The notes beneath the pieces were generated by a model. That model saw only the letters and a program-made list of their open reading frames with translations. It made no database searches and was not told the DNA's origin. Below are positions 46,081-58,572 of a stretch of DNA of 64,000 nt, in pieces (position 1 is the stretch's first letter; the number at the start of each line of letters is the position of its first letter). The stretch is from Dillenia suffruticosa. Taxonomy: Eukaryota > Streptophyta > Magnoliopsida > Dilleniales > Dilleniaceae. The stretch is from positions 1,622,001 to 1,686,000 of the forward strand of contig JAVTVX010000002.1 in the NCBI GenBank assembly GCA_033439265.1, given 5' to 3'. Position numbers and translations under genes: made by a program.

Positions 46081-46352
46081 AATGCATTCTTATCCTAAAA
46101 ATATTATGATGGGTTGAAAATTTTGTCTCTTTAAAATAAGAGTCGGTCCATTTCATTTCTTTAGAGATTTGATCCACATGAACGAGAGATGTAAGAATAC
46201 GAGAGTTCTTCATCGATATTTTTATTCAAAAATTATCTTAAAATAATAATATCAAAAATATTTTTGAGAGTTTCTAAAAAAATTTTCAATTATCAATTAT
46301 TATCTAATTAAAAGTGATTCTTATATTTATTAAATCAATATGGTTATAAAGA

Positions 46353-46549
46353 ATCAACACTTGTTGTTGTAGGTGGAATGGATACTTTCGTCCCTTAATT
46401 AGGTTGGGAATTCGACTCCCTCTAGGTACGAAAAAAACAATATTAGGAGATTTTTCCTAAAATGAGTACTGTAACAGTCGATTTAGATTAATCTGAGTAA
46501 AACTCCAGATATTGAATGATAGCCAAATTAAGGTAAAAAATATATATAT
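46353..46549 (+). mobile_element. SINE relic with 15-bp target-site duplication
   Basis: Direct repeats atatggttataaRga at 46338-46352 and 46550-46564 (one mismatch) flank about 197 bp. The body has a B-box-like ggaattcgactccc at about 46408-46421, an A-box-like gtaggtggaatgg upstream, and an AT-rich tail (ggtaaaaaatatatat). Layout and size fit a tRNA-derived plant SINE, perhaps related to the ones at 10439 and 57856. Confidence 0.7.
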
Positions 46550-47197
46550 ATATGGTTATAAGGAGTGTAATATTTCGATTTCTATAATAACACCTTAAAT
46601 TATTTTTATATTATTTATTTTTCTTATATATTTACCAAAAAAATGATTAATGTTAAAATAGATCAACGTAAAGATTGGACATTTGTTCCGTAGATTGATT
46701 ATCCTTTTTTTAAAATAATAAAAAGAAAAGAAATTAATTGATGAATTATTTTAAATTGAATCGGTTTATAATTTGGATTTTCTTTCATTATTTATTCAAT
46801 AAATAAAAAATTATCTTATTTTCTATTTCTATTTTATCTTTATTCTTAAAATATATAAACAAATTTGTTATCGACATGATAAAAAATTTTACAACAGGTG
46901 ATTATTATTATTTTAAAAAAAAATCTTTGCTGACTCCATTTTTTTTTCAATCGGCGAAAGATAAAATTCCAACGTCTATATCCCAATTGACAATGCAGGG
47001 AGAAACCACCTACAGGTGGACTCGAAATGACTTTCCCTACGCCTCCACTAACTTTTTAAACACGAGTTTTGTTCTGAATTAACCCTAAAACCAAAAAATT
47101 GTTTTAAAATAACATATTTTAAAAAATATTTTCAAAATTAACATACATACATGTATCGTAATTTGAAATCACGATATTACTGTTTATTGAACAGTGT

Positions 47198-47297
47198 CAT
47201 ATCGCGACTTCAAGTCACGACATGATACTGTTCATCACGATTTTATATCATATCGTGACTTGTATTGTATCATGTCGTGATTTGAAGTTACGATATG
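47198..47297. repeat. Inverted repeat, 31-bp arms, 38-bp loop, before the LRR gene
   Basis: The left arm 47198-47228 (catatcgcgacttcaagtca and onward) pairs with the right arm 47267-47297 (gtatcatgtcgtgatttgaa and onward) at 28 of 31 positions. More copies of the tcRtgacttg/aatcacgat words lie at about 47157-47175 and in the loop. A hairpin could form about 145-245 bases upstream of the ATG, near the expected transcription start. Confidence 0.85.
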
Positions 47298-47440
47298 AGT
47301 GTATTAGATTTAGAAATATTTTTTGAAGGGTGTTGTTTTAAAACTTTTTTTATTTTTTAGGTTAATTTGGTACAAAGCTCTTTTAAACACACTCTCTCTC
47401 AAGAAGAAAAGCGATTTGAATTGTGAATCTCAGAGAAGCA

Positions 47441-50400
47441 ATGGATAGAGTGTTGAAAGCTGCGAGGGCTTCTGGTTCCCTCAATCTCTCCAATCGACTT
47501 CTCAAGTAAGTCTTCACACTCAACGAATACGCACAGTTCTCGATCTTGACACTAGATCTTTCTGTGCAATTATGCCTGCGTGCTATGACAAATCTGATTA
47601 AGTTTTTAATCGATCGTCAGGCATTTAACTTTCTTGGCGCATGATTCTGATAGAAATACACCTGATTAGGTATAGAACTGATGATCTGATCTCTTCCTCT
47701 TTTCTCTTCGTCATTTCAAATGTTCGATTTGAACGTTATTTTTGTTGTTTCCAACTTTCTAATTTTCCACGGGAAATGTCATTTCATTTGAATTATTTTG
47801 AATTGATTTCAATGTGAGGCAAATAGAAATGTTCCTATTTGTCTGGATTTCGATGCAGGATGAGAATTGTGTTAATCATCCGTATGATAACCTAGGTAGC
47901 TTTGAATTTCTTTTTAGGTGAACTGGTGAGCTTCCAAGAGCAAACACACACCATCCATAAGTGTGCCCATGGACTATAAAAAATCTATCTATTCTTTATC
48001 AATGACTTTTTCAGGTTTGTAAGGCCTGAAAGTGTTTTATCCGCAATTAACATGTATTCCCTAATGGCGGTTTTAATAGGGCTGTGCCTGATGAGTTATA
48101 TCGAAGTTTGGATGCTGTGGGGGATGATGAGAATTGGTGGGAGGTACTTGTACTCTCTCTCTCTTTCTCTCTCTCTCTCTCACTATATCTATCTCTCTAT
48201 CAAAAAAAAGGAGGGAAAAAAATATATGCAATAGCTCACATAGTCAAACTGCATATACTGAGATGCCTCTGTGTTCATAGGCAGTGGATCTGCAGAAGCT
48301 GATTATAGCTCATAATAATATTGAAGAGTTGAAAGAAGATTTGAGGAACTTGCCACAACTCGCTGTCTTGAATGTTGCTCACAACAAGCTATCCTGTCTT
48401 CCGGCTGCCATTGGAGAGTTAGTGACTTAACTCTGTCTTCTTGACGTCGATTCTGTACTTTTTTTTGTCATTGTTGTCTCTTTCCGTGTGAATTATCTTT
48501 TGACTGGTGAAATAATTGTACTTATTGCCAGGCTTCCCATGTTGAAATCATTGGATGTGTCATTCAACTCGTTACTTATTATACCTGAAGAAATTGGATC
48601 TGCAACTGCACTTGTCATGTATGAAATTACCTATCTCCATGTCCCTATTTTTGATGCCTTTCTAGTAAATGGTGAACATATTTCTATGCAAGCATAGTCA
48701 ATATTACAAACTCTGACTTTGTAGGTGCTCAATTTTTGTTGAAAGTAGGGTCCGTGCCTGATGCACTTCAACCCCTATGTTTAAGCTGTGAAATAATTCC
48801 ACTTGGTTGTCTCGTCATGCTGCATTTTTTTTATTTGTTAATGACCGTAAATTTGTTTTGGTCTCCTGTGCTCTTTGATAGGCTCAATTGTGTGATGATT
48901 TCAGGTTTAATTGTTCAAACAACCAACTCAAGGAACTCCCAAGCTCTCTTGGAAATTGTTTAAACCTATCAGAGCTCAAGGTAAGGCTAATTCCAATGAA
49001 TTTAATACATTGACAAATATACCTCTTTGTGGGGTCTCACTTTCTGTTTTGGGAGAAGAATGTAGTTTAGCAATGTGCCCAAGCAATTTCATTAGGAGCC
49101 TTAACGTTGTTTTGGTGGTAATAATAACTGATCTTTTAGGGGTACACATGGGAGAATGATTAAGTTTGAGCTATGGATCACTGTCTAGAGTGGCTTATTT
49201 TTCCTATTTGCATCCACTCATCTCTACACTAGTCGGAGCCTTTTTTTTGAAAAAGAACCTAAATAAAATTTTGTTCATATTATGAACTCTTCAACATTTC
49301 TTCCCCTCCCCCTCTGGGTTTCTGAAGATTTATTGGAATTCGTGTTTATGAAAATTTGAGAAGCCGGTGAAAGCTTTTAATTCAGGATGAGGGAAGATGT
49401 TAGAGAAAAGATATTCCCTGAAAGTATGTTCTTTTATTAACTGCTTCAAAATGGTCCAAACAAACTCAAAACAAATTGATCTTTGTGGCATTGAGACAAG
49501 ATAGAAGAAAATGATGTTAGTGTTATCTCAACCAGGGGGTTGAGAAGAAAAAATTATGACCAAAGTCAGGAAGTTAAAAAGAGATGCCATGGAGGGAGAG
49601 AAAGTTTAATGACTCTCTCTAAAGAATGAAGTTTTTAAGATGGCTTCGAAACAACATTGCAGCTTTGTATTTTTTGAACACAGGAAAGAGAAGGAACATG
49701 ACTTGTGGAACGTTTTCTGAGACTTTTACTTGGGGTTTTGGTGGTGAGGCGCTTCACATGTAACTTTTCATTTTACCTTTTCAGGCACCAAACAATTCAA
49801 TTGCAGGCTTGCCTGAGGACATAGCTAAATGTTCAAAACTGATGAAACTGGATATAGAGGTATTAGATAAGTTTCTTAACTTATACTCTTAATATTCTTT
49901 CTTGTGTGCAAGATTAATTTTGGTGTTGACTCTAGGATACCAAGTTGATGATGTATCTTCTAATTATGCTAGGGAAACAAGCTGACAGTGCTCTCTGAGA
50001 ATATTCTTGCATCATTGCCCCTGTTAACGGAATTTAATGCTGGTAAATCCTCAGGTTTGCTGCATCTGCACTAGCTGTTAGAAGAAAAAACAAAAAATTG
50101 TCCGACACCTGAAAGAATTGTTAAAATTTCTTGGGTTACTAGACTTCACTAAATCGTATATCTATTCATATTTGCCATTTATGCAGCAAAGAATCTACTT
50201 ACAAGCATACCAGAAAGCATAGGCAGCCTTCCACGGCTAATTCGCCTTGACCTTCACCAAAACAGTGAGTTGAAGTACTGAAGTTAATGAAATTTAGATT
50301 TTCAATTCATTGGTAGTGTTGTGGACTCTACTTCCAGATGTCCGTACCACATGTGATTTTCTATGTCAGTATTATTGTTGTGGTTATAGTGTTTTAACAA

Positions 50401-53400
50401 TCAATTCTCTCAATTTTCAAGCAATGATCTCAAACAGCACATGTTCTGCAGAAATTTCATCAATACCACCAACCATAAATGGTTGCACGTCTCTTGTGGA
50501 GTTCTACATGGGGTTTGCTTTCTCTCTGACTTCTGCAAGACAGAATTAGATCTTTGCAATAGTCTGGAGTATTTTTCTCTTATCTTATAAAACTGTGAAA
50601 GTACAGTGCTGACTCAGCATTAGCATTTTCAAATTTCAGAAACAATGTGCTGTCTTCATTGCCAGTGGAGTTGGGGACACTCTCTACCCTGGGAACACTA
50701 GACCTCCACTCAAATCAGGTGATTAATGGTTTTATTTGTTTACTTGAAAAGAGCTTTGCCAAACTATAATATTCCGTCTTTGGCTATTTATCCCCCACAT
50801 AAAAAAAAACTAAAACCAAGCCAATTTTTTTCATACCATTACTCGTTATGGTTGTTTCTTGACAATACTTCAAATCCTGCATTTTAAAACCACGTTATTT
50901 GTTATTATATCCACACAGTGACTGGGTAAACTCTGTTTTCTGAGTTTGCTTCTTGGATCAAATTCTCTTGCTAAGATTCATTGTTATTACGTGCTGGGAA
51001 TTGTTATTAAATGTTGTAGTGTGGAAATGCTCATAATCCTCCAATCCAATTTTCCTTTTTGGATGGTTGCAAGCATATGTCTTTTCTCTTTCATTGCTCT
51101 GCTCCTAGTCAGGTGTCTTATAGACGGGAAGCTGTTAAGTTGCTTCTAAGGTGGGATGTAACTGATCATGTAGGATCTCATATGGTAGGTTGGAGGATCA
51201 CGTTACTTCTTGGATCAAATTCTCTTGCTGAGATTCATTGTTATTACATGCTGGGAATAGTAATTAAATGTTGTAGCGGTGATACTCATAATCCACCATT
51301 GCAATTTTCCTTTTTGGATGGTTGCAAGCATATGTTCTTTCTCTTTCATTGCCCTGCTTCTAATTAGGTGCCTTATAGACGGGAAGCTGTGAAGTTGCTT
51401 TTAAGGTGGGATGTAACTGATCATGTAGGATCTCATATGGTTGGTTGGCGGATCGTTAACTCTTCATGAGGGCTGCACCTTAAATATGTCCCATGCTTTG
51501 ATGCTTGTTGGTCTAGCAGCCTTTTCAAGAGGAGGATAGGTTAGGGCAAGATTATTGTTACAAAATAGAGAATGAGCTGAGCAAGCAAATGTTAATGAAG
51601 AAAAGCTATTATGGCAGCATAATGGATTCTGCACAAGTTCTGTACACCTTGAAAATAAACACTGTTTGCTTATGGCATAATCATTGGTCATCGCATGCAC
51701 AGACTAATGTATGCTGATTACACCTTATTAATGCAGTTGAAAGAATACCCGGTGGAGGCTTGCAAACTACGTCTGTCGGTCCTGGATTTGTCAAATAATT
51801 CATTGTCCAGCTTGCCTGCTGAGATTGGTAAGGTTAAAAAAAAATTATATCATGAAATAGTTTAATTAACCCCCTTTCAAAAAAAAAATCCTTAAAGAAA
51901 ACAACTAGATCGATACATGAGCACTATATTATGAACTCCTTGTATGTTTCTAACTATATTTGGATGAGATGAAACAAGATCAGGGTGTCAAAATAAGATG
52001 GCCAAATTGTGTTTATTTGTGTTCTTCTTCTGTTAGTTATCACATCATGACAAAATCCTACAATGAGTTTATTATTGTGAGAGATACCTGTATCTGCAGT
52101 GAGAAAAGTTGTAACAAGCCACTTGAATAAAAAAATTTCTCTTTAAATGAGTGGGGTGCAATATCTGCTTATTTCATTGTTCATCCAATTGTCCATGCAC
52201 ATGCTTTTAAATTAGCAATCATGATTTAATTGTTACCGAGATTTATTTTGACACTTCAACAAGTTGAGATTGATCCTTGTGATGCAGCAACAATAAAAAG
52301 ATGATGAGAATGTGAAGTCATTATTTTCTGGAAAAATTTTACACCATTGAATCTAGAAGTCCAATTTCATCATCAATATTTTTGGTCCCTGGGCATCGCT
52401 CTATTTGCAGGAAATCTAACAATCCTTTCATCATTGTATCCTTATTTAAGAATGCATTTCTCGATAGAGCTTAAACCATAAATTTATCCTTGGTTGCATC
52501 TGTCTGCCATATATGCAGTTGATTTATTCCTTTGTTAGATTTCTCGTATTTGATCTTGGTGCTTATTCAATTAGGTATTGCGGAACTGCACAAGAGTTAT
52601 TTAATCTGAATTCCACATTGTTGACTCTTTGCCCAGGTACAATGACAACCCTGAGAAAACTTGTGCTTACTGGCAATCCTTTGCGTACACTTAGAAGGTT
52701 TTCAGCAGTTTCTCAATATTTATTTATGTGCAATTGTTCTATTTGACCTGAAAATATCTCCAACTGATATTGTTTCTCTTGCAGCACCTTGGTATCAGGG
52801 CCTACACAAACGTTGTTGAAGTATCTTCGAAGTAGACTTTCAACCAATGAAGGCAAGTTGATACTTTTACAATTCTAGAGCACTTTTATGTTTTATCTCT
52901 CTATATACATACACAATAGTATGGTCTAATATGGGTTATATCTTGGTTACAAGCATTTCTTGTCATAAGTGTGACTCATGGTTAATATTGCTATACATGA
53001 GATGCAACTTGGGTCCATGATTTCTACTAACTGGGATTCCCCCTGTGTAGATTCTAGGCTTGCTACTCCAAAAAAGGAGGAAGTGGTTGCCATGGCAGCT
53101 CGCTTATCTCTCGCGTCGAAGGTATGCAATCAAGCTTAATTTTTTGATGGCATGTTAGGAAGATCTATTCTTTCAGACACTTGTACATTATTTCTGTTGT
53201 GAGGGCAACTATCACATGTTTTTTAGGCTAATCGATGGGGGTGATATTTTGTGTTCCAGAACTGTGTAGCCAATTGTTGAAGTTTCGGTTGTTTGAGATA
53301 GTTTATTGACAGTTCTCATTGTTATTTGTTTGACAAATTAAAAGGAAAAAAAAAAGAAGCAACTATACCTCTGTAGATGTTTTATCTCAAAGCTTAATCT

Positions 53401-56400
53401 GATAACCCTGGAAGGTACTTGTTGAGCACACCAGTCATCCTTAGACTTTTGTTTCTTAACAAAAGAAGGGAGTAGATATCTGAAGATCTTCATGCTTCTC
53501 TGATTTTCCTCATTGTTTTCATGTTTCATTGACAGAAGTCTGTATCACACAATCTTAACTTTGCCGCTAACTTCAGGAACTTTCTTTACAAGGGGTTGGC
53601 TTGAATGCTGTCCCATCAGAGGTGTGGGAATCAAGTGAAATCACTAAAGTTGATCTTTCAAAAAATGTGATTCAAGAGCTACCTGCTGAACTGGCTTCAT
53701 GCGTGTCTCTCCAGGTAAAATTTGTCTAGTTATGTTCCTCTCAGAAAATATGGGGCTTGAGAGGGTTTGTGCCATTTGCCTGAGTTTGACCAACGTCTAC
53801 ATTTCTGGAGATTGAATGCTTTTGGTTTAACTTTAGAGCTTTTTTGGGACCCAAACTGGCATTTCTGTAGCAAAAGCTAAACATCATACTCGAATGGGGA
53901 ATTTTGTGAATTACTGTAAGTAATATGTAGTCATTTTATATTCCAAGGACAGAGGTCCCGAGTGGCTCATTCATGATTAATCTTTGTTTCTTGAGCAAAG
54001 AAAAGAAGAAATTCTCAAATAGCTGAGGTCTTGAATTAAACTCAAGCCATCAAATCCTCCTAAATGAGGCATTTAGAGGTTTTTTTTACCCTAATGAGGC
54101 ATGTTCTCCCTAGCTCTCTCATTCTGTCACTAGAGGACCTACTATGGTTTTTCATGATGTTTTCCATTCTCATGTATGAATATTCCTTTTCTTAGTAAAA
54201 ATAAATGGCAGAACATCGCATTCTTAATATTGTTTTAAAAATCTTCAGTATTGGAAAAATCTTGTTCATCGGTTCTTGTGGCTTTATCGTCCACGTTTTC
54301 AGTTTTTGCTGAAGCTCACATATTATTAAGTGCATTTTGCTCATGATCATTTAAGATACTGATAATCTTTAATATGTTGCTCAATTTTAGTTTGACCCTT
54401 TTGTATTAGGTTAGTATCACTTTAGATCAAATGTATGCTTTGGCCGTGATTCCTAGGTATGACTTAGCTATGCAGAAATGTAGTTGACCATGTGCGTATA
54501 CTAAAGTTTAGCCATGATTGACTTGGGTTAAGTCAAACTTTGTTTTGTAAATCAGTGCAGTGGTAAGTTGGTCTTTAATAGCTTTAACAATTAACTGCTA
54601 CAAAGATATATGAATTTTCAGGTTTTGATTTTATCTGGGAACAAGATTCAAGAATGGCCGGGATTGATTTTAAAGTCCCTGACCTGTTTGTTGTGCTTGA
54701 AGCTGGACAATAATCCTCTTGGAAAGGTACTCAAATGTGTCAAGCTTTCCAATGCAATAAGCACCACAGACTATGCCACTATTCCTTTTTTATTCTTTCC
54801 ACCCATTCACTTCTTATTTGTTCACTGTCATAACAATTGTGTGATGCTTGTATCAAATATGGCAGAAGTTGCGGAAAATAACTTGACAGTAAGTTCAAAT
54901 GACGTGTTTGGCATGTTCTCAAATGTTAATTGTTTACATGTTTCAAACATGAGAAGTTGATCTACATAGTAGCATGCAAGATTAGGGTTCTGGAGTGGGT
55001 TATCAATGTTTACAATTGTTTATGTAGATAAATTCTTTGGAAATGGAACAAGCAGGATTAGTTGCTAACAATCCATTGGTGGTGCTTCTTGCACAATCAC
55101 TAAGAACACACACCATGCATGCATGGAGGAAAAAAGGGGATTACCCATAACAAACCTCAAATTTCTTAAACTCCATGAGGTCATTGTTATCACATTCAAA
55201 CAGAATTTCTCATTCCTACAGCTTATTTTTCATTGCAATGCCATCTTTTTTTTTTTCTTCCTCTTTGCCAGAATGTGTATGAACTTGGTGTTTTCACATC
55301 GCACATAATAGGCTCCAAATTCTGTTAAGTGCCTGAGATAGTAACTCTAGTTTGAATTACTACTTTATTGTAAATGCAATTTCTTTTTTCTTATTATTTT
55401 TTTTTCTCTGCGCCTGTATTCATTTCCCTGGATTGGAATGTCCAAATTTAATTTTGCTAGCTGTCTACATGTATTCACAGGGATAAATTTGTGTATCTTC
55501 TGGTCCAATTGGCTACCAAACTGTTGGATTTTCCTTGTAGTTAATAATGTTAAATTTGTTATTGAGATATATCGATGCCTCGGATCTTTAAAATCAGTTT
55601 CTACTAGGATGGCTCGGGCCTTCTCTCATTCATAGGCCTAACTCTTGAAGTAATTGTATCACAACTTTTTCATGACATTTTGAGCACTATTAGGGTGCCA
55701 TTTTTTAAGCACATTCATCCTGCTTTTGATATTAAACCAATGCGTTAAACTCCTTTCTTCTTTTTTGGTGGTGGGGTTGAATTTGAACTTGTCCGATTCC
55801 AGTCATTTGAAAGATTTTCTGTTTGTGTGACTTGTAGATCCCATTCGATGGCTTTCAAGCTGTGTCCCAGCTTCAGATTCTGGATTTGAGTGGTAATGCA
55901 GCTTGTTTGCCCGAGTCTCCAGCATTTTCTAGCTTACCCCAGTTGCAGGAGCTTTACTTAAGGTCAGTCAACCAGGCACTTCACCATAAAATATATATAT
56001 TCTTTGTGGAATCTGAATAGATTCTGCAGTATGCATCTTACTGTTCTGATTTGGGTTAACAGACGAATGCAGCTTCGTGAAGTCCGATCAGATTTATTGG
56101 GCCTACAGCAACTGCGGATTCTTGACTTGAGCCAAAACTCCCTTCAGTTTGTTCCAGAGGTATAGTTATTCTATGTCAGGGAACATGTATAAGATCTTCA
56201 AATATCAATATAATTAACTTGAAAGTAAGCATGCATACCCTCCGGTTTGCGGCGTTCGTGATGCCAACAGACCTGAAAAGATCTTCAGTCGTTGAAACCC
56301 CTCATGTTAGCTGTTACTTTGTGCTTGGCTAAATGAGTGGAGTCTTGTGAGCGGTGAACTTGACAGGCTCTACTTCCTAGCATTGACTTCTCTCCACACT

Positions 56401-57312
56401 TATTTGCATTTCTTCTGATTTTATGCTTCACATCTGGTCCATGCTTGTCTAAATTACTAGAGTTATTGTTGCAATGCAGGGACTAAAAAATCTTACTTCC
56501 CTCGCGGAACTTGGCCTCTCTGACAATGACATTGGAAATCTTCCTGCGGAACTGGTTAGTTCAGTCATATCCATCATTTATTTTTTTTTGACAAAACATT
56601 TCACGCTTCCCCCCCCCCCTGGGGGTCAAAAGAGGGGAAACAAACCATTGTGGAGCTGACCCTCCTGAGAACATTAATTTTCTTCTCCCCCTGAAGTAGA
56701 CTTGCTGTGGATTATATATTTATATATCTAGTGAAAGGGATATCTGTGATGTGATGACATTAATAACATATTGTGATGATGTGAAATCCAATAGTTTCCA
56801 TCTTAATGAGGTTGTTCGCAATGCATTAATCACCTTATTTTATTGCTATCTTGTTGCATTCTGAATGGCAGATTCTTTGCGCTTGTATAGTTTTGATGCT
56901 ATTACCATGTTATTATCAATCCTATAATTGTCACTTTTATTTTCAATCAATAATTTGACGACCAGAAATCAGTTAAGTTTTTAGATATTTTTATTCCATG
57001 CTTGTATTGTCAAAGCTAATATAGCGTGTGTAACTTTTCGAGCAGGGTTTACTTGAGCCTACTTTACAGGTCTTGAGACTTGATGGAAACCCATTACGAA
57101 GGTATTGATAGTACTTGCTTCCACTCTTTAAATCATAGTTCATGGTGAACCTTTATTCGGGATATTTATTTCAACATTTTAATGAGGTTTTGGTAATGAC
57201 TAAATAAGCTTTTTTTTGTCTTTTTAATGTTTCCAGTATTAGAAGGGCAATTTTGGATCGAGGAACTAAAGCAGTATTGAAATATTTAAAAGACAAGCTT
57301 CCTGAAAATTAA
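47441..57312 (+). CDS. Leucine-rich repeat protein, LRRC40/At3g15410-like, 584 residues
   Basis: Twenty-one exons: 47441-47505, 48080-48143, 48281-48417, 48532-48618, 48905-48980, 49785-49859, 49973-50042, 50187-50264, 50452-50512, 50640-50718, 51737-51827, 52637-52697, 52785-52852, 53051-53121, 53577-53714, 54622-54726, 55838-55962, 56063-56159, 56480-56554, 57046-57101, 57237-57312. They sum to 1755 nt, all in phase, with TAA at 57310. After [19 protein letters not shown] there are about twenty LRRs of the form LxxLxLxxNxLxxLPxxI ([55 protein letters not shown]). A non-LRR insert in mid-protein (about 345-370) contains the [20 protein letters not shown] stretch. There is no signal peptide, transmembrane segment or kinase, so a soluble intracellular scaffold is expected. 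The animal relative is LRRC40; the function in plants is not established as far as I know. Intron 13 is GC-AG, and intron 10 contains a 257-bp duplication. Confidence 0.95.
50949..51461. repeat. Tandem duplication, 257-bp period, in LRR intron 10
   Basis: Copy 1 (50949-51205) and copy 2 (51206-51461) both begin cttcttggatcaaattctct and share ttttcctttttggatggttg and gggatgtaactgatcatgta. They are about 92% identical by eye. The reading frames differ between copies, so they are not coding. No TE hallmark was found. Confidence 0.93.
52853..53050 (+). other. GC-AG intron in the LRR gene
   Basis: The exon ends aatgaag and the intron starts gcaagt, the GC-donor consensus; the acceptor is tgtgtag before attctagg. 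The in-frame join reads [18 protein letters not shown]. The GT four bases later would lead to TAG directly after the acceptor, so the GC donor must be used. Confidence 0.85.
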
Positions 57313-58572
57313 GCTTTGCTCGGAGCATGGGAAGAGTTTGTATTTTCAGAGAGATTGTGATTTGGTTTTGTTGAAAGATAAAATTTTTTACTGCTTACTG
57401 CTGTGGGATGCTTGATCGATGAATGTTAGTTAATGAAGAAAAAGGGAAAGCCACATCTTTTTTCTTGAAAATGAATCTATAGCATGATTAAGGTTAAGAT
57501 GATTTCTATTTTTGTTTGAGGGAATAAGTTGATTGTTAGATCTTTGTTCTATGAAAAAAAATCTATAATGTAGTGAAAAGTGGGATGATATGTGTTTTTT
57601 GTAAGAGGGAAGTTCCCGCTTGCAAATTTTAGAATGTGAATGTTATCATATGCTATCAACCTGTTGGTGGTATAAAGCTGTCGTTGAAGCGGGCTCTTTA
57701 CGGTTTGCAATTAAGGGTTTCTTTGTCGCATACAAAGGAAGATTAGCTCAAATTCCATGGCAAGGTTAAAGAGAGCAATATGTTTTTCCCTTTGTTTCTG
57801 CAGGGACACACGCACACGCACACATGCTCTTATAAAATACAACGGAAAGGGTTGACCAATGATTAGTTTGTTTACTGGGATATAATATTGATCAATGATT
57901 AGTTTATTTAGTGGGGTATGGTGTCAAATTTCTTAATCAAGGTTACGAGTTCGACTCGCAAATTGGGTATGAAACAGACTACGTTGGAAGGATAACATCC
58001 TTAAATGTGTCATTACAAATCTCGGATCGGATTTCAGAGTATGATTCTGGATACTCGTCGGTATAATATCAAAACAAAAAACAACAGAATGGGTTGAAAT
58101 TAAGTTGCATCATGGGTAATCACGATTCTTTTCCCTCCAAATTCTATTTCCATGCAAGAAAAAATAACCTAGTATATGAGGAAGGGTGGGTTGGAGTCCT
58201 GCGGAGCGTGTTCATTGAACCAGTCACATGTCACATGTCACCTACACATGGCAACGCATCCCAAACACCAACCCACTACATGGTCTGGTAAAAAAAAAAC
58301 AAAAGGTTGTGCCGGCTGTGTTTGGCACGCATTGCCCCATAAGATATCTCGAGTGGTTGATCGGGTAAATACCGTTGTTCGGACTCAAAACTAATCCCAC
58401 ATAAGATGCAGCCATCCAATTTCACAAGTAGGGAAATTATTTTGAACAAATTAGAACAGTCTGAATTTCTAGCAAAAGAAAAATGTGCAAACCACCAATA
58501 CCCAAAACTGTACATGAAGATGGTGTCTTCTACCTTCTAATATTGTTTTCATTTACGAACATAAATCCGTGG
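57313..58572. other. Convergent intergenic space, LRR gene to TFIIIC subunit
   Basis: It holds the 3' UTRs of both genes and one SINE at 57856-58080. A short (CA)-rich run is at about 57806-57823. Otherwise no feature was recognised; the small ORFs at 58094-58515 have no family resemblance. Confidence 0.5.
57856..58080 (+). mobile_element. SINE with 17-bp target-site duplication
   Basis: Direct repeats acaacRgaaWgggttga at 57839-57855 and 58081-58097 (two mismatches) flank 225 bp. The element contains B-box-like cgagttcgactcgc at about 57949-57962 and ends in an A-rich tail (atatcaaaacaaaaa). The 5' part contains a short internal duplication of ccaatgattagttt / tcaatgattagttt. The 3' part (cggatcggattt, then ctggatactcgtcggtat) resembles the 3' part of the SINE at 10439-10651, suggesting the same family. 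Confidence 0.8.

Larger units (their letters stand above)
45084..47440. other. Divergent intergenic region between NUG2 and the LRR gene
   Basis: These 2.36 kb must hold the promoters of both genes. It contains a (GA)n tract at 45423-45475 followed by a G-run, a duplicated AT-rich segment at 45865-46080, a SINE at 46353-46549 and a large inverted repeat at 47198-47297. The remainder is AT-rich with no coding signal. Confidence 0.6.

Noticed and set aside
58094-58515. Small frames between the LRR gene and the TFIIIC subunit
   Set aside because: No motif was recognised; the region follows a SINE and holds the two 3' UTRs.
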